From Streptomyces sp. Ru73 (GTDB lineage Bacteria > Actinomycetota > Actinomycetes > Streptomycetales > Streptomycetaceae): a stretch of 64,000 bases of DNA. Below the pieces are notes generated by a model. That model had not been told where the DNA came from, did not search any database, and worked only from the letters and a program-made list of their open reading frames with translations. The stretch spans positions 1-64,000 of the forward strand of contig NZ_PQSQ01000040.1 of assembly GCF_002920575.1 (NCBI RefSeq), read 5' to 3'. Shown one piece after another: positions 25,775 to 33,246 of this stretch; the first letter of the stretch is position 1; each line of letters starts with the position of its first letter. The translations under genes were made by a program, and so were the position numbers.

Positions 25775-25799
25775 GTCTCGGGCGGCGCCGCCCGGGTAC
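25775..25799 (+). promoter_or_regulatory. SigB-like stress promoter of the hemerythrin gene
   Basis: GTCT-N15-GGGTAC matches the GNNT-N14-16-GGGTAC pattern reported for SigB-type sigma factors in Streptomyces, and lies 44 bp before the ATG. Confidence 0.5.
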
Positions 25800-25843
25800 T
25801 CGACCGGGGTCCCGCACGACGAGACGAGAGGGGCACGCAGGAC

Positions 25844-26407
25844 ATGGCCGAGAAGCAGAAGAACGTCGTGGAACTGCTGGAACAGCAGCATCAGCAGATC
25901 CGCCGCCTCCTGGACGACGTCGTGAACAGCAAGGGCGACGAGCGCAAGGACCACTTCCAGCGCCTGGTGCGGCTGCTGGCGGTGCACGAGACGGCCGAGG
26001 AAGAGGTCGTCCACCCCTACGTCCGCGATCACATCGAGGGCGGCGAGCAGGTGGTCAAGGACCGCACCACGGAGGAGAAGGGAGCCAAGGAGACGCTGCA
26101 GCGGCTGGAGGACATGGACACCGAGTCGTCCGAGTTCCACCGGCTCTTCGACGAGCTCCGCCAGAACGTGCTGGCGCACGCCGAGGCGGAGGAGAAGTAC
26201 GAGTTCACGCACCTGCGCGCGGTCGCCGACCAGGACGCGCTGCGCGGGCTGGCCAAGGCGGTCGAGGCCGCCGAGGCGGTGGCGCCCACCCATCCGCACC
26301 CGGGCACCGAGTCCGCCGTGAAGAACGTGGTCGTCGGCCCGCTGGCGTCCGTGGTGGACCGCACCAGGGACGCGATCCGCGCCGCGACGGGCAAGAGCGG
26401 CCACTGA
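25844..26407 (+). CDS. Hemerythrin HHE-domain protein
   Basis: This 187-residue protein has a four-helix HHE cation-binding domain. Candidate di-iron ligands are in EQQHQQI, LLAVHETAEEEVVHPY, and VLAHAEAEEKYEF. The C-terminal 40 residues (THPHPGTESAVKN...) are a linker plus an amphipathic helix. Such proteins sense or bind O2/NO or store iron; which applies here is unknown. A second HHE protein with a similar C-terminal layout lies at 38674-39231. Two strong hairpins follow. Confidence 0.9.
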   Translation: MAEKQKNVVELLEQQHQQIRRLLDDVVNSKGDERKDHFQRLVRLLAVHETAEEEVVHPYVRDHIEGGEQVVKDRTTEEKGAKETLQRLEDMDTESSEFHRLFDELRQNVLAHAEAEEKYEFTHLRAVADQDALRGLAKAVEAAEAVAPTHPHPGTESAVKNVVVGPLASVVDRTRDAIRAATGKSGH

Positions 26408-26442
26408 GCCGCCGACCGACCCGGCACAACCCCGGCACGGCA

Positions 26443-26470
26443 GGCGGCCCGCCCCGCACGGCGGGCCGCC
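26443..26470. terminator. First terminator hairpin between hemerythrin and gvpK
   Basis: A perfect 11-bp stem (GGCGGCCCGCC) with a six-base loop. Confidence 0.75.
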
Positions 26471-26480
26471 GCACGGCCGG

Positions 26481-26518
26481 TCCGTGGTGCCGGAACCCGG
26501 CACACCCGGCACCACGGA
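26481..26518. terminator. Second terminator hairpin between hemerythrin and gvpK
   Basis: A perfect 13-bp stem (TCCGTGGTGCCGG) with a 12-base loop. It ends 18 bp before the gvpK stop and would end the ten-gene gas vesicle transcript. Confidence 0.78.
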
Positions 26519-26536
26519 GTCCACTGCCGCGCCGCG

Positions 26537-26821
26537 CTACCCGTCCCGCGGGAGCAGCGACCCGAGCAGTCCCAGGTCCAGGTTCAGCTCCTCGCGGCCC
26601 ACGTCGTAGCGCGCGCACAGCTCGTCCATGCGCCGCTCCAGCAGCATCAGCGTCGTGCCGATGCGCTCCTCCTGGTCCTCGGAGAGGTCTCCCTGCTCCA
26701 CGCGGCGCAGCGCCTGCCGCTCCATGAGCTGGTGCAGCAGCTCCACGACGGTGAGCACCAGCCGTACGAGGTCGCGCTCCACGCTCTCCTCGTCCAGTTC
26801 CACCCGCCTGCTCACGGCCAT
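26537..26821 (-). CDS. gvpK: Gas vesicle protein GvpK
   Basis: This 94-residue protein matches GvpK: VELDEESVERDLVRLVLTVVELLHQLMERQALRRVEQGDLSEDQ is spread over residues 8-51, followed by an ERIGTTLMLLERRMDEL helix. GvpK is a small accessory protein needed for vesicle formation. It is the last gene of the operon and its start overlaps gvpS by ten bases, behind GGAGGAGGTGG. Confidence 0.92.
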   Translation of the reverse strand: MAVSRRVELDEESVERDLVRLVLTVVELLHQLMERQALRRVEQGDLSEDQEERIGTTLMLLERRMDELCARYDVGREELNLDLGLLGSLLPRDG

Positions 26822-27033
26822 TCCACCTCCTCCGGGGCGATCTCGCCGAACGGCGACGGCACGTTCTCGTTCACCGAGCTGATCAGGGCGCGCAGGTCCA
26901 CGCGTACGAGGTCCACGTCCGCGATGCGCAGGGTGAGGTCCCCGGCGATCACCACGCCGCCCGCCAGCAGCCGGTCCAGCAGGTCGATCAGCGCCACGGG
27001 CGTGGCCGGGGAAGCGGGGGAGGGGCTGCTCAT
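26812..27033 (-). CDS. gvpS: Gas vesicle GvpA-family protein GvpS
   Basis: This 73-residue protein has the GvpA/GvpJ fold core: LIDLLDRLLAGGVVIAG, then LTLRIADVDLVRVDLRALISSV. In Streptomyces the third GvpA-like gene, placed between gvpL and gvpK, is called gvpS. It is probably a minor shell or tip protein. Its ATG overlaps the gvpL stop as ATGA. Confidence 0.88.
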   Translation of the reverse strand: MSSPSPASPATPVALIDLLDRLLAGGVVIAGDLTLRIADVDLVRVDLRALISSVNENVPSPFGEIAPEEVEWP

Positions 27034-27902
27034 GGCGCCTCGTCCGGCAGGTCGGTGAAGGAGTACGGGGCCCAGGGGCCGGTCAGCTCGATCCGCAGGG
27101 CGGGGGAGCGGGCCGCGACCTCCCCGACGTGCTCGGCGAACACTCCGGCCTCCTCGCGGCGGACCAGGTACGCGCCGTTCAGCACGTTCGGGCCGCGCGG
27201 CACGCCCGTGCCGGAGCCACTGGGGGCGTGGCCGTCGGCGTCGGCGGCCCCCGAAGCGGCCACCGCCTCGGCGAGCCGCTGATCCTGCGGCCGGTGCAGC
27301 CGGCTCTCCTCGGCGGCCCGCGTCAGCGCCTCGTGCACGCTCCGCGCCAGCCCGTCCGCCTCCTGCTGCGCCGTCTCCTTGGCCTTGCGGTCCTGCAGCC
27401 GCCGCCGCAGGAACTCCCGGCCGGACGCGGCCCCCTCCGCCGGCCGCCGGCCGGACGGCTGCCGCGCGTCCGCCGCCCCCCGGCCGTCGGAGTGCTGCGC
27501 ATACGCCTTCACGCCCCACTCCAGCCGGCCGTCCAGCCGGTCCAGCAGCCGCTGGAACCGCTCCGCGTTCGCGGCCAGCGCGGCCCGGACCGAGTCCTCG
27601 TCGCGGTAGACCGTGACCAGCCGCAGCGGCAGCACGCCGGTCTCCGCCGCCGCGTCGTCCACGACCTGGCGGTGTGCCCGCGCGGTCGCCTCCAGCCACG
27701 CCAGGTCCTCCAGGCGCTCGCGCACCTGCGGCTGGTCGAACTCCGCCGCGGGCACCGTGGAGACCAGGGCCGCCAGCGGCCCCTCGGCCACGGCGCGCAC
27801 GGGCTCCTGTCCGATGCCGAGCAGCCCGGCCGGCGGCCGGGCACCGCTGCGCACGACGGCGTAGGCGTACGTCAGCCGTCCGTTGTCCAGGGGCGTGCTC
27901 AC
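27030..27902 (-). CDS. gvpL: Gas vesicle protein GvpL (GvpF/L family)
   Basis: This 290-residue GvpF/GvpL protein begins LTYAYAVVRSG and contains LPLRLVTVYRDEDSVRAAL and LEWGVKAYA, ending in ELTGPWAPYSFTDL, which are family landmarks. These proteins bind GvpA and help nucleate the shell. A polar linker at about residues 140-175 and a Gly/Ser/Asp-rich loop near 220 are extra to short homologues. GTG start, overlapping gvpJ as GTGA. Confidence 0.92.
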   Translation of the reverse strand: MSTPLDNGRLTYAYAVVRSGARPPAGLLGIGQEPVRAVAEGPLAALVSTVPAAEFDQPQVRERLEDLAWLEATARAHRQVVDDAAAETGVLPLRLVTVYRDEDSVRAALAANAERFQRLLDRLDGRLEWGVKAYAQHSDGRGAADARQPSGRRPAEGAASGREFLRRRLQDRKAKETAQQEADGLARSVHEALTRAAEESRLHRPQDQRLAEAVAASGAADADGHAPSGSGTGVPRGPNVLNGAYLVRREEAGVFAEHVGEVAARSPALRIELTGPWAPYSFTDLPDEAP

Positions 27903-28279
27903 GCCGACTCCTCCGTTCCGTCCGCCAGGGCGTCCCGCCGGCCCTCCAGGGCCGCGAGCCGCGCGCGCAGCTCGGCGTTCTCCCGGGCCAGCTCCTGCTG
28001 TTCCCGGCTCTCCTCGCGCTCGCGCTCCATCTCCCTGCGGCGGGCACCGGCCGACAGCGACGGGTCGTCGCGCCACCAGTCGATGCCCATCTCCTCGGCG
28101 CGTTCCACCGAGGCCACGATCAGCCGCAGTTTGATGGTCAGCAGTTCGATGTCGAGCAGGTTGATCCGGATGTCGCCGACGATCACCACGCCCCGGTCCA
28201 GGACGCGTTCGAGGATGTCGGCGAGGTTGGCGCCGTTGCCGGCGCCGGTCGCGGGATAGGTCATGGGACGCGTGCTCAC
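27899..28279 (-). CDS. gvpJ: Gas vesicle GvpA-family protein GvpJ
   Basis: This 126-residue protein has a GvpA-like core (LADILERVLDRGVVIVG, IRINLLDIELLTIKLRLIVAS) with a C-terminal extension of charged heptads (about 80-120) that should form a coiled coil. It is likely a minor shell component. The GTG start overlaps the gvpZ stop as GTGA; an ATG five codons later is an alternative. Confidence 0.9.
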   Translation of the reverse strand: MSTRPMTYPATGAGNGANLADILERVLDRGVVIVGDIRINLLDIELLTIKLRLIVASVERAEEMGIDWWRDDPSLSAGARRREMEREREESREQQELARENAELRARLAALEGRRDALADGTEESA

Positions 28280-29490
28280 CTCACCCGTTCCGGCTCGGGT
28301 GCGGGCTCGTCGGCGTACTCCCCGGCCTCGACATCATCCGCCTCGGCCTCGTCGTCCGGGACGTCCTCGTCCGCGAGGCCGTCGTCGGCCTCGGCGTCTT
28401 CCTCGGCGTCTTCAGCGGCCTCGGCGTCCTCGTCCTCGTACGCCTCCGGCTCCTCATCGGCGTACTCGTCGTCCCCGGGGTCCTCCTCCGCGAGCTCCTC
28501 CTCGGGGACGTCTTCCGCCGGGACGTCCTCGTCGTCGTACGCCTCGTCCGGCGCGTCCCGCTCGTCCTCGGCGGCGGGCTCCTCCGGACCGTCCGCCGGC
28601 TCTTCCCGGCCGTCCGCCGCGGTCGCCGGGTCCTCGTCGTCCTCGCGGGCCACCGCGTCCTCGTGTGATGCGACGACCTCGCCGTCGCGTACCTCGCCGC
28701 GCCAGCCGTCGGTCGCCTCGCCGCGCAGCATCACGAAGCGGCGGAAGTGCTTCAGGTCCAGCCGGGCCCGGCGGCCCTGCGCCCGCCACAGGTTCCCGGT
28801 GCGCTCGAAGAGGCCCTTGGGGTAGTACTCGATGACCAGCAGCACCCGTGTCAGCTCGGGCGCCAGCTCGTGGAAGGTGACGACCCCCTTGAGGGACGCC
28901 TTCGCGCCGCGCGCCGTCCAGGCGATGCGCCGGTCCGGCACCTGCTCGGTGACGGTGGCCTGCCAACTCCGCGTGGACCAGAAGACCTTGGCGCGCCAGT
29001 CGGACGTGGTGTCGTCCGTGCGGTCCACGTTCTGCACGCCCTTGGCGAAGGAGCCGAACTCCTGGAACTGCGTCCACTGGTCGTACGCGGTACGCACCGG
29101 CACCCCGACGTCGGTGTCCTCCACGATGGTGACGAACGCGCCCTGCCCGGTGCCGGTCCGCTGTCCGCCGCCGGCCTTGCGCAGCGTTTCGCGCAGCCGG
29201 TCCTTGGCGCCGCTCGCGCCGGCCCCGAGCGCCGCCCGCAGCGGTCCCTCGCCGCTCGCGAGGCGGCGGCCGCCGTCCAGCACCGTCCGGCCGAGGCCGG
29301 GGCCCTCGCCCTCGGCCATGTCCTGCAGCCGGGTGGTGGCGGCGCCGAGCCTGCGGCCGCCGGCGATCAGCAGCCGCTGGGCCTGGGCCGCGGCGAACGC
29401 GGCGGCCTCCTCCTTGAGCCGGTCGGTGGCCGGGCTGCGGGCGAGTGTCTCCTTCAGGGTGGCCGTGCCACCGCGCTTGCCGTCAGCCAT
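28276..29490 (-). CDS. gvpZ: GvpZ: SRPBCC-domain gas vesicle cluster protein with acidic tail
   Basis: This 404-residue protein has three parts: a helical Ala/Arg-rich N-terminus, a START/SRPBCC domain at about 118-265 (DTDVGVPVRTAYDQWTQFQ to RFVMLRGEAT), and a very acidic tail from about 276 to the end made almost only of Asp, Glu, Ala and Pro. Its place in the cluster matches gvpZ of the Streptomyces order. Function is unknown; the SRPBCC fold binds hydrophobic ligands. It overlaps gvpY by eight bases and gvpJ by four. Confidence 0.85.
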   Translation of the reverse strand: MADGKRGGTATLKETLARSPATDRLKEEAAAFAAAQAQRLLIAGGRRLGAATTRLQDMAEGEGPGLGRTVLDGGRRLASGEGPLRAALGAGASGAKDRLRETLRKAGGGQRTGTGQGAFVTIVEDTDVGVPVRTAYDQWTQFQEFGSFAKGVQNVDRTDDTTSDWRAKVFWSTRSWQATVTEQVPDRRIAWTARGAKASLKGVVTFHELAPELTRVLLVIEYYPKGLFERTGNLWRAQGRRARLDLKHFRRFVMLRGEATDGWRGEVRDGEVVASHEDAVAREDDEDPATAADGREEPADGPEEPAAEDERDAPDEAYDDEDVPAEDVPEEELAEEDPGDDEYADEEPEAYEDEDAEAAEDAEEDAEADDGLADEDVPDDEAEADDVEAGEYADEPAPEPERVR

Positions 29491-30169
29491 CGGTACGCCC
29501 CCGACTCCGGCCGGACGACGAACCGGCGCCGCCCGCCGACCGGGTGCCGGCCTTGCCGCCCGTCTTCGTTCCGGCCCTGCTCGTGGCCTTCTTGGTGGTG
29601 GTGCGGGACGCGGCCTTGGTGCCGCTCTTCGCCGCCGCCTTCGCAGGGCGGCGGGCGGGGGCGGTCCGGCCCGCGGCCTTCTTCCGCGGCGTACGTGCCC
29701 GTGGCGTCCGGTCCTCGTCCGGCTCCTCGTCCCCGCGCCCGGTGCCGCCCTCCGGTTCGCCGTCCGTGACCTCGGCTTCGCCGTCCGCCTCCCGGGCGTC
29801 GTCGTCCGGTCCGCCCTCATCGTCCGAGCCGTCCCGTGAGGGCGCGGTGCCGCCGGCGATCCGGTCCTGCACGCTCAGTGTGCGCTCGTGCAGGCTGCTG
29901 GCCAGCCCGTCGATGCGGCGGTCCAGGAAGGCGCTCGCCGCCGCGCGGCCCACACCGCCCAGGTCTTCCCGCAACTGGTCGCGAAGCTCGGCGAGTTGGG
30001 GGTCCTTCTTCAGCCGCTCGTCGACCAGCCGCAGCAGCCGCTGCGGGTCCGTCTGCAGCCGCCGTCCCAGTACCATGCCGCCGACGCCGAGCGCGAGTTT
30101 CATCTTCTTCGTGCGGCCCAGTGCGTATCCTCCGGCGACGGCCAATGCCAGTGCCGCCCGGTTGTTCAT
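29483..30169 (-). CDS. gvpY: GvpY: gas vesicle cluster protein with histone-H1-like tail
   Basis: This 228-residue protein opens with a hydrophobic stretch (AALALAVAGGYALGR, then LALGVGGMVLGR) that may associate with membrane or shell. A helical middle (to about 105) and an acidic patch (112-152) follow. The last 70 residues are Lys/Arg/Ala/Thr-rich, like histone H1. The position matches gvpY. Function is unknown. It is 16 bp after gvpG, the only gap in the operon. Confidence 0.83.
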   Translation of the reverse strand: MNNRAALALAVAGGYALGRTKKMKLALGVGGMVLGRRLQTDPQRLLRLVDERLKKDPQLAELRDQLREDLGGVGRAAASAFLDRRIDGLASSLHERTLSVQDRIAGGTAPSRDGSDDEGGPDDDAREADGEAEVTDGEPEGGTGRGDEEPDEDRTPRARTPRKKAAGRTAPARRPAKAAAKSGTKAASRTTTKKATSRAGTKTGGKAGTRSAGGAGSSSGRSRGRTDG

Positions 30170-30185
30170 CTCACCCGTCTCCTCG

Positions 30186-30470
30186 TCATTCCCGTTGTCC
30201 GTGCGGGGCCTGTCCGGGTACCGCCGGGCCGTGCGGGGCCTGTCCGCGTGCCACCGCCAGCCGGTCCAGCAGCTCGTCCTCGCGCCGGTCGAACTCCGCC
30301 TCGTCGATGCGGCCGTCGTCCAACTCGTGCTCCAGCTCCCGCAGTTCCTTCTGAATGGCCTGAGGGTCGTAGTACTGCCGCTCCGCCTCGGCGACGACCT
30401 GGCGCAGCACCCATCCGGTGCCGCGCACCGGCGCCACGGGCAGCAGCAGTACCTCCTTCAGCAGCCCCAT
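30186..30470 (-). CDS. gvpG: Gas vesicle protein GvpG
   Basis: This 94-residue protein starts MGLLKEVLLLPVAPVRG and continues into the helical GvpG segment (AIQKELRELEHELDDGRIDEAEFDRREDELLDRL over residues 38-71). GvpG is an accessory protein of vesicle assembly. Its short Pro/Gly/His-rich C-terminus contains two QAPHG units. The ATG overlaps the gvpF stop by one base (TGATG). Confidence 0.92.
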   Translation of the reverse strand: MGLLKEVLLLPVAPVRGTGWVLRQVVAEAERQYYDPQAIQKELRELEHELDDGRIDEAEFDRREDELLDRLAVARGQAPHGPAVPGQAPHGQRE

Positions 30471-31273
30471 CAGCCCTGTACCGACTTCTCGTGCGGCCGC
30501 TCGCCGGCCCGTCCGCCCGTCTGTCCGTCCGCCTGTCCGTCCATGGCCGCGTGGACCGTGCGGACGAAGCTGTACGGCGGGAGCGGGCCGTTGACCAGCA
30601 GCTCCAGGTGCGGCTCGGCCTCGGCGAGCCGGTGCGCCGCCTCGGTGAAGGACGCGCTGTCCTCACGCGGCAGCAGGAACGAGAGGTTGACCAGCCACCC
30701 CGAGCCCTCGGGCCCGGGCGCCGACCGCTCGGCCAGCGGTGCCAGGGTCTGCTCGATGGTGTGGGCGTCGCGCACCTCGCGGGCCCGTACGCCGTTGGCC
30801 ACCAGTTCGCCCAGCCGCACCCGCTCGGGGTAGCTGCCGCCGCCGGCGGACTGCAGGGCCTCCGTCAGCCGGCGGACCTCCGGTTCGTCGTCGACGACGA
30901 GCCGCAGCACGGCTTCCTCGCGGTGCGCCGCCTTGACGTTGAACTCCACCCGGCCGGTCAGTTCGGCCAGTTGTGCCTTGTAGTGCTCGGTGTGCTCGCC
31001 GAGCGCGCCGAGCACCGCGTCGTCGTCCGCCGAGAGGGAGCCGAAGCGCAGCGGGAGCACCGCTCCGGCGCTGCCGGTCTCGGTGAGGACGTGCTGGTGG
31101 GCCAGCAGGTCGCGGCGCTTGGGGCGCAGGTCCTCGGGGCAGTCGCTGACCACGGCCGCCAGCTCGCCGGCCCGTACGATGCGGACCGGGCGGGGCGGGT
31201 CGCCGATGCCGAGCACCTGCTGCTCGGGGTCGGGGTGGTCGGCGTGCGCGATGCCGTACACATAGGTGGCCAT
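30470..31273 (-). CDS. gvpF: Gas vesicle protein GvpF (GvpF/L family)
   Basis: This 267-residue protein has the GvpF/L landmarks TYVYGIAHADHP, AVLPLRFGSL, VEFNVKAAHRE and NGPLPPYSFV. GvpF contacts GvpA and the inner shell surface during growth. It is the second GvpF/L paralogue in the operon. The ATG overlaps the gvpA stop by one base (TGATG), and its own stop overlaps gvpG in the same way. Confidence 0.93.
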   Translation of the reverse strand: MATYVYGIAHADHPDPEQQVLGIGDPPRPVRIVRAGELAAVVSDCPEDLRPKRRDLLAHQHVLTETGSAGAVLPLRFGSLSADDDAVLGALGEHTEHYKAQLAELTGRVEFNVKAAHREEAVLRLVVDDEPEVRRLTEALQSAGGGSYPERVRLGELVANGVRAREVRDAHTIEQTLAPLAERSAPGPEGSGWLVNLSFLLPREDSASFTEAAHRLAEAEPHLELLVNGPLPPYSFVRTVHAAMDGQADGQTGGRAGERPHEKSVQG

Positions 31274-31734
31274 CAGCTCTCCTCCTTCTTGCGGGAGCTG
31301 GTGGTGCGGCGGGTGCGGCGCGGTGCTTCCTCGCCCTCGGACGCGCTCCGCGACGAGCCGTTGCCACTGCCGGCCGCCTCGCGGCCCTGGCCGATGGCGT
31401 CGGCGAAGGTCTGCGCTGCGCCGGAGAGGGCGCCCTTGCTCTTGCCGCGCGCACCGGACTCGGTGATCTCACCGACCAGGTCGGGCACGCCGGGGTCCTT
31501 CTTCGGCCCCGACTCCAGGTCCAGCCGGTTGCAGGCCTCGGCGAAGCGCAGGTACGTGTCCACGCTCGCCACCACGACCCGGACATCGATCTTGAGGATC
31601 TCGATGCCGACGAGGGAGACCCGCACGAAGGCGTCGATCACCAGGCCGCGGTCCAGTACGAGTTCGAGCACGTCGTACAGTCCGCTGCTGCCGCCTCCGC
31701 TGCCACTGGTCTGCTGGGCAGGTATCACGCTCAC
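31273..31734 (-). CDS. gvpA: Gas vesicle structural protein GvpA, long form
   Basis: This 153-residue protein contains the conserved GvpA core at residues 19-75 (GLYDVLELVLDRGLVIDAF, then VRVSLVGIEILKIDVRVVVA). GvpA of cyanobacteria and haloarchaea is about 70-75 residues; the extra C-terminal 75 residues here are polar and end in a basic run. The core forms the ribbed vesicle wall. The GTG start overlaps the gvpO stop as GTGA. Confidence 0.93.
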   Translation of the reverse strand: MSVIPAQQTSGSGGGSSGLYDVLELVLDRGLVIDAFVRVSLVGIEILKIDVRVVVASVDTYLRFAEACNRLDLESGPKKDPGVPDLVGEITESGARGKSKGALSGAAQTFADAIGQGREAAGSGNGSSRSASEGEEAPRRTRRTTSSRKKEES

Positions 31735-32045
31735 GTCTGACCACTTCCTTTCGCTCGCTCGTAGCGATCGATCCGCCGGTAGCCGGTGAGCACGCCCTCT
31801 TCGTCGAGGACCAGCTCGTACAGGCCCATCAGGCTCATCGTGTCCGGCACCCTGGCCAGCTCCAGCACTTCGGCCTCCAGCACCCAGCCGTCCTCGGTCC
31901 GCTCGAACCGGGTCACGGTCTCGGGGCGCAGTCCGGTCAGCTCGGCGAGCTGGGCGCGTGCGGCGCGCATCAGCTCGGGCAGTGCCGCGCCGCCCAGGGG
32001 GCTCCGGCGGTCGCTTCCGTCCCGTCTCTGCGTCTGGTCCGTCAT
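31731..32045 (-). CDS. gvpO: Gas vesicle protein GvpO
   Basis: This 104-residue protein matches GvpO: a polar N-terminus, then LPELMRAARAQLAELTGLRPETV, then WVLEAEVLELARVPDTM and LYELVLDEEGVLTGYRRIDRYER. It is the first gene of the ten-gene operon. Its start codon lies inside overlapping palindromes (GTCATGAC and ATGACGTCAT) that could fold over the initiation region. Confidence 0.92.
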   Translation of the reverse strand: MTDQTQRRDGSDRRSPLGGAALPELMRAARAQLAELTGLRPETVTRFERTEDGWVLEAEVLELARVPDTMSLMGLYELVLDEEGVLTGYRRIDRYERAKGSGQT

Positions 32046-32108
32046 GACGTCATCTCGATCGGGTTTCTCCGTTCGGTCGGCTGCGCCGCGAAGTCCATGA
32101 CGCACCGA

Positions 32109-32133
32109 GTACCGCCCCGGGACGAAAGGAAAC
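32109..32133 (-). promoter_or_regulatory. SigB-like promoter of the gas vesicle operon
   Basis: On the minus strand GTTT-N15-CGGTAC differs from the GNNT-N14-16-GGGTAC pattern by one base, and lies about 64 bp ahead of gvpO. Confidence 0.45.
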
Positions 32134-32206
32134 CCGTCGGCGCGATCGGGCACCACGGGCCCCGGCGGGCGCCGACTCGCCGCTCCCGGTGGGCGCCCCG
32201 ATGATG

Positions 32207-32232
32207 GATTGAGGCCCATCGGGCGGGGGACC
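32207..32232 (+). promoter_or_regulatory. Possible SigB-like promoter of the stress SDR
   Basis: GATT-N16-GGGACC, 64 bp before the GTG start. The -10 element departs from GGGTAC, so this is weak. Confidence 0.3.
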
Positions 32233-32295
32233 CGAGGAGCGGCCGAAGGGGGCGGCTCAGCACGGAACACTGCCGAAGCGGAACAGGAGGAGTCA

Positions 32296-33210
32296 GTGGC
32301 CGCGCACAACGGAGACCGGCACGACGAGGCGAGCGGGCAGCCGCAGAACCCCAGGGAGAAGTACCCGCAGCCCGATTTCCCGCAGCAGGACCAGGAACAT
32401 CCCGGCTGGACCGGGCCGATGGACCCGCCGCCCGACCACGGCGAGGAGAGCTACCGCGGCAGCGGCCTGCTCACGGACCGCAAGGCGCTGCTGACCGGCG
32501 GCGACTCCGGCATCGGCCGCGCGGTGGCGCTGGCGTTCGCGCGCGAGGGCGCCGACGTGGTCTTCACCCATCTGCCGGAGGAGGCCGACGAGGCCCGGGA
32601 GACCACCCGGCTGGTGGAGGAGGCGGGCCGCAAGGCGGTCGCGGTGCCCTGCGACATCCGCGAGGAGCCGGCCTGCCGGCAGCTGGTGGACCGGGCCGTC
32701 GCGGAGCTGGGCCGGATCGACATCCTGGTGAACAACGCGGCGTACCAGATGTCCCAGCCGGACGGCATCCAGGCCATCAGCACCGAGCAGTTCGACCGGG
32801 TGCTGCGCACCAACCTGTACGGCATGTTCTGGCTGTCGAAGATGTCGCTGCCGCACATGCCCAGGGGCGGCTCCATCATCAACACCACGTCGGTGCAGGC
32901 GTACAAGCCCAGCCCGCACCTGCTGGACTATGCGACGACCAAGGGCGCGATCGTCACCTTCACGCAGGGGCTCGCGCAGATGGTCGCCGGGGACGGCATC
33001 CGGGTGAACGCGGTGGCGCCGGGCCCGGTGTGGACGCCGCTGATCCCGGCGACCCTGCCGGACACCCAGGAGTTCGGCAAGCAGGCGCCGCTCGGGCGGC
33101 CCGCGCAGCCCGCCGAGATGGCGCCGGCCTATGTCTTCCTGGCGTCCGAGCGCGCAGGGTTCATCACCGCGGAGATCGTGAACGCCACCGGCGGCACGCC
33201 GCTGCCGTGA
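32296..33210 (+). CDS. SDR-family oxidoreductase, YghA/general-stress type
   Basis: This 304-residue dehydrogenase has the long N-terminal lead of the YghA/YhdF group (PDFPQQDQEHPGWTGPMDPP), the cofactor motif TGGDSGIGRA, the VNNAAYQ motif, and an active site TTSVQAYKPSPHLLDYATTK. Related genes in bacilli belong to the general stress response; the substrate is not known. The GTG start is three bases after a perfect AGGAGG-type site. It diverges from the gas vesicle operon. Confidence 0.9.
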   Translation: MAAHNGDRHDEASGQPQNPREKYPQPDFPQQDQEHPGWTGPMDPPPDHGEESYRGSGLLTDRKALLTGGDSGIGRAVALAFAREGADVVFTHLPEEADEARETTRLVEEAGRKAVAVPCDIREEPACRQLVDRAVAELGRIDILVNNAAYQMSQPDGIQAISTEQFDRVLRTNLYGMFWLSKMSLPHMPRGGSIINTTSVQAYKPSPHLLDYATTKGAIVTFTQGLAQMVAGDGIRVNAVAPGPVWTPLIPATLPDTQEFGKQAPLGRPAQPAEMAPAYVFLASERAGFITAEIVNATGGTPLP

Positions 33211-33246
33211 CGTGTGACGGACAGCTGCCGTCTGACTGACAGGGCG

